Below are positions 6,156 to 7,453 of a stretch of 7,453 bases of DNA, in pieces (within the stretch, counting starts at the first letter, position 1; each line of letters begins with the position of its first letter). Source of the DNA: an uncultured Bacillota bacterium (GTDB lineage Bacteria; Bacillota; Dehalobacteriia; UBA4068); assembly GCA_934427095.1 (NCBI GenBank), contig CAKRYM010000068.1, positions 1 to 7,453 of the forward strand, written 5' to 3'. The position numbers and the translations under genes were made by a program. A model generated the notes under the pieces. It saw only the letters and a list, made by a program, of their open reading frames with translations. It searched no databases and was not told the origin of the DNA.

Positions 6156-7211
6156 CTACTCTGTGGAAAACACAGATAAAAACTGACGAAAAGCGCTTGG
6201 TACAGAAACATTGGCAATAAGTTCCTCTTCGTCGAACCAAGAGAAACACTCTGCCTTTTCCCTGCACTGTATCACATAGCCTGTCATTTCCCATTGGATA
6301 TGGGTAAAACAGTGGCTACGATGAACACATTGCTGAATATCAACTGGTGCACAGTGCCAAGCCTCTGCTTGACCAATTGCTTCTTGCGCCGATAAAGCAC
6401 CTAAGGTATTCGGGAATTCCCAAAGTCCGGCCAAAAGTCCCTTTTCCTTTCGTTTTCTTAAAGCGAGTTTTCCCCCTACTGATAAAAGAAATACTGTCAA
6501 CTCTTGCACTGTTCTTTGCTTTTTGGGCCTTTTCACCGGCAATTGTTCCCATATCCCCTGCTGATAAGCATTGCACAGGTTTATCAATGGACAGTTTGCA
6601 CATTCCGGCTTACCTCGAGGGATACAAACCACTGCGCCTAACTCCATTAAAGCTTGGGTAAAACGGCCGCTGTTATGTTCAGGATAAATGTCAGCCAAAG
6701 CCCTAGATATTTCTCGTTTTACCTTCTGGTCTAAAATATCACCATAATAGGCGCTCAAACGGGTAATCACTCGTAACACATTCCCGTCCACTGCTGGTGT
6801 TCTTTGATCAAAACAAATAGAAGCAATGGCGCCAGCTGTATATTCTCCAATCCCTGGTAATTTTAATATTTTTTCATATGTACAAGGGAAAATTCCGCCA
6901 TACTCCGTTATGATCATTTTTGCTGCTTTCCGTAAATTTCTGGCCCGGGAATAATACCCTAATCCCTCCCAGAGCTTCAGCAGGGTTTCATCATCACAGG
7001 AAGCTAAATCCCTGATTTCTGGCAGCGTAGCCAAAAATCGCTGATAATATGGTTTGACTGCTTCCACTCTGGTTTGCTGTAACATAATCTCAGAAAGCCA
7101 TACGTGGTACGGCTGCTGATCCTGGCGCCAAGGTAATTCTCGTTTGTTTTCCTCATACCATGGCAACAAAAGATCTGGTAAGCCCCGAGGTAAGGTTAAT
7201 GCGCTATTCAT
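6156..7211 (-). CDS. mutY: A/G-specific adenine DNA glycosylase
   Basis: MutY removes adenine wrongly paired with 8-oxoguanine, preventing G:C to T:A mutation. The 351-residue protein has the normal length. The catalytic Glu is E41 in SEIMLQQTRVE. The helix-hairpin-helix is LPGIGEYTAGAIA (118-130), followed by the catalytic Asp D142 in VDGNV. The [4Fe-4S] loop cysteines are C196, C204, C207 and C213, spaced C-x7-C-x2-C-x5-C, one residue longer in the first gap than the classical C-x6-C. After a linker, a NUDIX-like C-terminal domain (about 235-345) reads out 8-oxoguanine: GLLAGLWEFP (258-267) and an FTH triplet (302-304) where the well-studied enzymes have FSH. ATG at 7211 overlaps the end of tex by 8 bases, with AGGA 7 bases upstream inside tex, so translation is probably coupled to tex. 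polA follows after 42 bases. Confidence 0.98.
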   Translation of the reverse strand: MNSALTLPRGLPDLLLPWYEENKRELPWRQDQQPYHVWLSEIMLQQTRVEAVKPYYQRFLATLPEIRDLASCDDETLLKLWEGLGYYSRARNLRKAAKMIITEYGGIFPCTYEKILKLPGIGEYTAGAIASICFDQRTPAVDGNVLRVITRLSAYYGDILDQKVKREISRALADIYPEHNSGRFTQALMELGAVVCIPRGKPECANCPLINLCNAYQQGIWEQLPVKRPKKQRTVQELTVFLLSVGGKLALRKRKEKGLLAGLWEFPNTLGALSAQEAIGQAEAWHCAPVDIQQCVHRSHCFTHIQWEMTGYVIQCREKAECFSWFDEEELIANVSVPSAFRQFLSVFSTE

Positions 7212-7453
7212 GCTTTGTTCCTATTGCCTGCTTAATGGAAAGGGCAATCCGTTTTTTCTCAACATCTACATTCAATACCACCGTGTCTACAATATCCCCA
7301 ACCTGCAAAATTTCTGCAGGATGTCGGACAAACTGTTGACTTAATTCAGAAATATGAACCAAGCCATCTTGATGTACGCCAATATCCACAAACACCCCAA
7401 AATCTACCACATTGCGTACGGTTCCTTTTATCCGCATCCCTGGCGCCAGATCC
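7204..7453 (-). CDS. tex: C-terminal S1 RNA-binding domain of Tex (transcription accessory protein), 5' part outside the window
   Basis: The frame is open from the window edge (first full codon at 7452) to TAG at 7206-7204, giving 82 residues. It begins DLAPGMRIKGTVRNVVDFG and continues VFVDIGVHQDGLVHISELS, the hallmark S1 domain with which Tex/YdcI-type proteins end. Tex is a cytoplasmic nucleic-acid-binding protein of about 720-780 residues (YqgF-like, helix-hairpin-helix and S1 domains) linked to transcription. Only the S1 domain and a short tail (KQAIGTKHE) are visible, so other S1 proteins are possible, but GVHQDGLVHIS is particularly Tex-like. Its stop codon lies inside the first codons of mutY (8-base overlap). 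Any operon promoter is probably upstream of tex, outside the window. Confidence 0.9.
   Translation of the reverse strand, partial: DLAPGMRIKGTVRNVVDFGVFVDIGVHQDGLVHISELSQQFVRHPAEILQVGDIVDTVVLNVDVEKKRIALSIKQAIGTKHE

Noticed and set aside
1..7453. CRISPR array, insertion sequence or phage segment
   Set aside because: No regularly spaced repeats, transposase or phage-like protein were found, and coding is dense and housekeeping in nature.

Overview
This window looks like ordinary chromosome from a Bacillota (Firmicutes) bacterium. The supports are purine-rich GGAGG-type ribosome-binding sites, a consensus sigma-A-type promoter, a Pol I whose proofreading domain is degenerate (common in Firmicutes), and the polA-mutM-coaE gene order typical of that phylum. 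The PolA N-terminus and the coaE-to-transglycosylase order remind me of Clostridia or Negativicutes, but that finer placement is a guess. I see no insertion sequence, phage gene, CRISPR array or other sign of recent transfer.

Layout. On the + strand, the last 31 codons of an unrecognised gene (2-97) overlap by one base the start of a complete GNAT-family acetyltransferase gene (97-1008), which ends in a rho-independent terminator (1019-1050). Everything else is on the - strand and reads right to left: the C-terminal S1 domain of Tex (7453-7204), mutY (7211-6156), polA (6113-3426), mutM/fpg (3425-2589), coaE (2586-1981), a membrane-anchored SLT-type lytic transglycosylase (1917-1336), then a class II tRNA-Leu with anticodon GAG (1281-1197). 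The tRNA has its own promoter and a long-stem terminator. The + and - transcription units converge in the roughly 190 bases between 1008 and 1197.

How the genes fit together. From tex to coaE the genes overlap by 8 bases (tex/mutY), or are separated by 42 (mutY/polA), 0 (polA/mutM) and 2 bases (mutM/coaE), so they are probably one operon. MutY removes adenine mispaired with 8-oxoguanine, MutM removes 8-oxoguanine itself, and Pol I fills and processes the gaps produced by base excision. The operon therefore places both glycosylases of the oxidised-guanine (GO) system on either side of the repair polymerase. CoaE (last step of coenzyme A synthesis) and the transglycosylase (peptidoglycan cleavage) are metabolic and cell-wall riders in the same direction. 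No terminator is visible between the transglycosylase gene and the tRNA, so operon transcripts may read through the tRNA to the shared terminator.

No previously undescribed system stands out. The items most worth a second look are the unusual inverted-repeat terminator and GATAAG repeats at 1111-1195, the tightly packed GO-repair/polA operon, an alternating-cysteine cap before the membrane segment of the transglycosylase, a C-X7-C spacing in the MutY iron-sulphur loop, and a small palindrome in front of polA.
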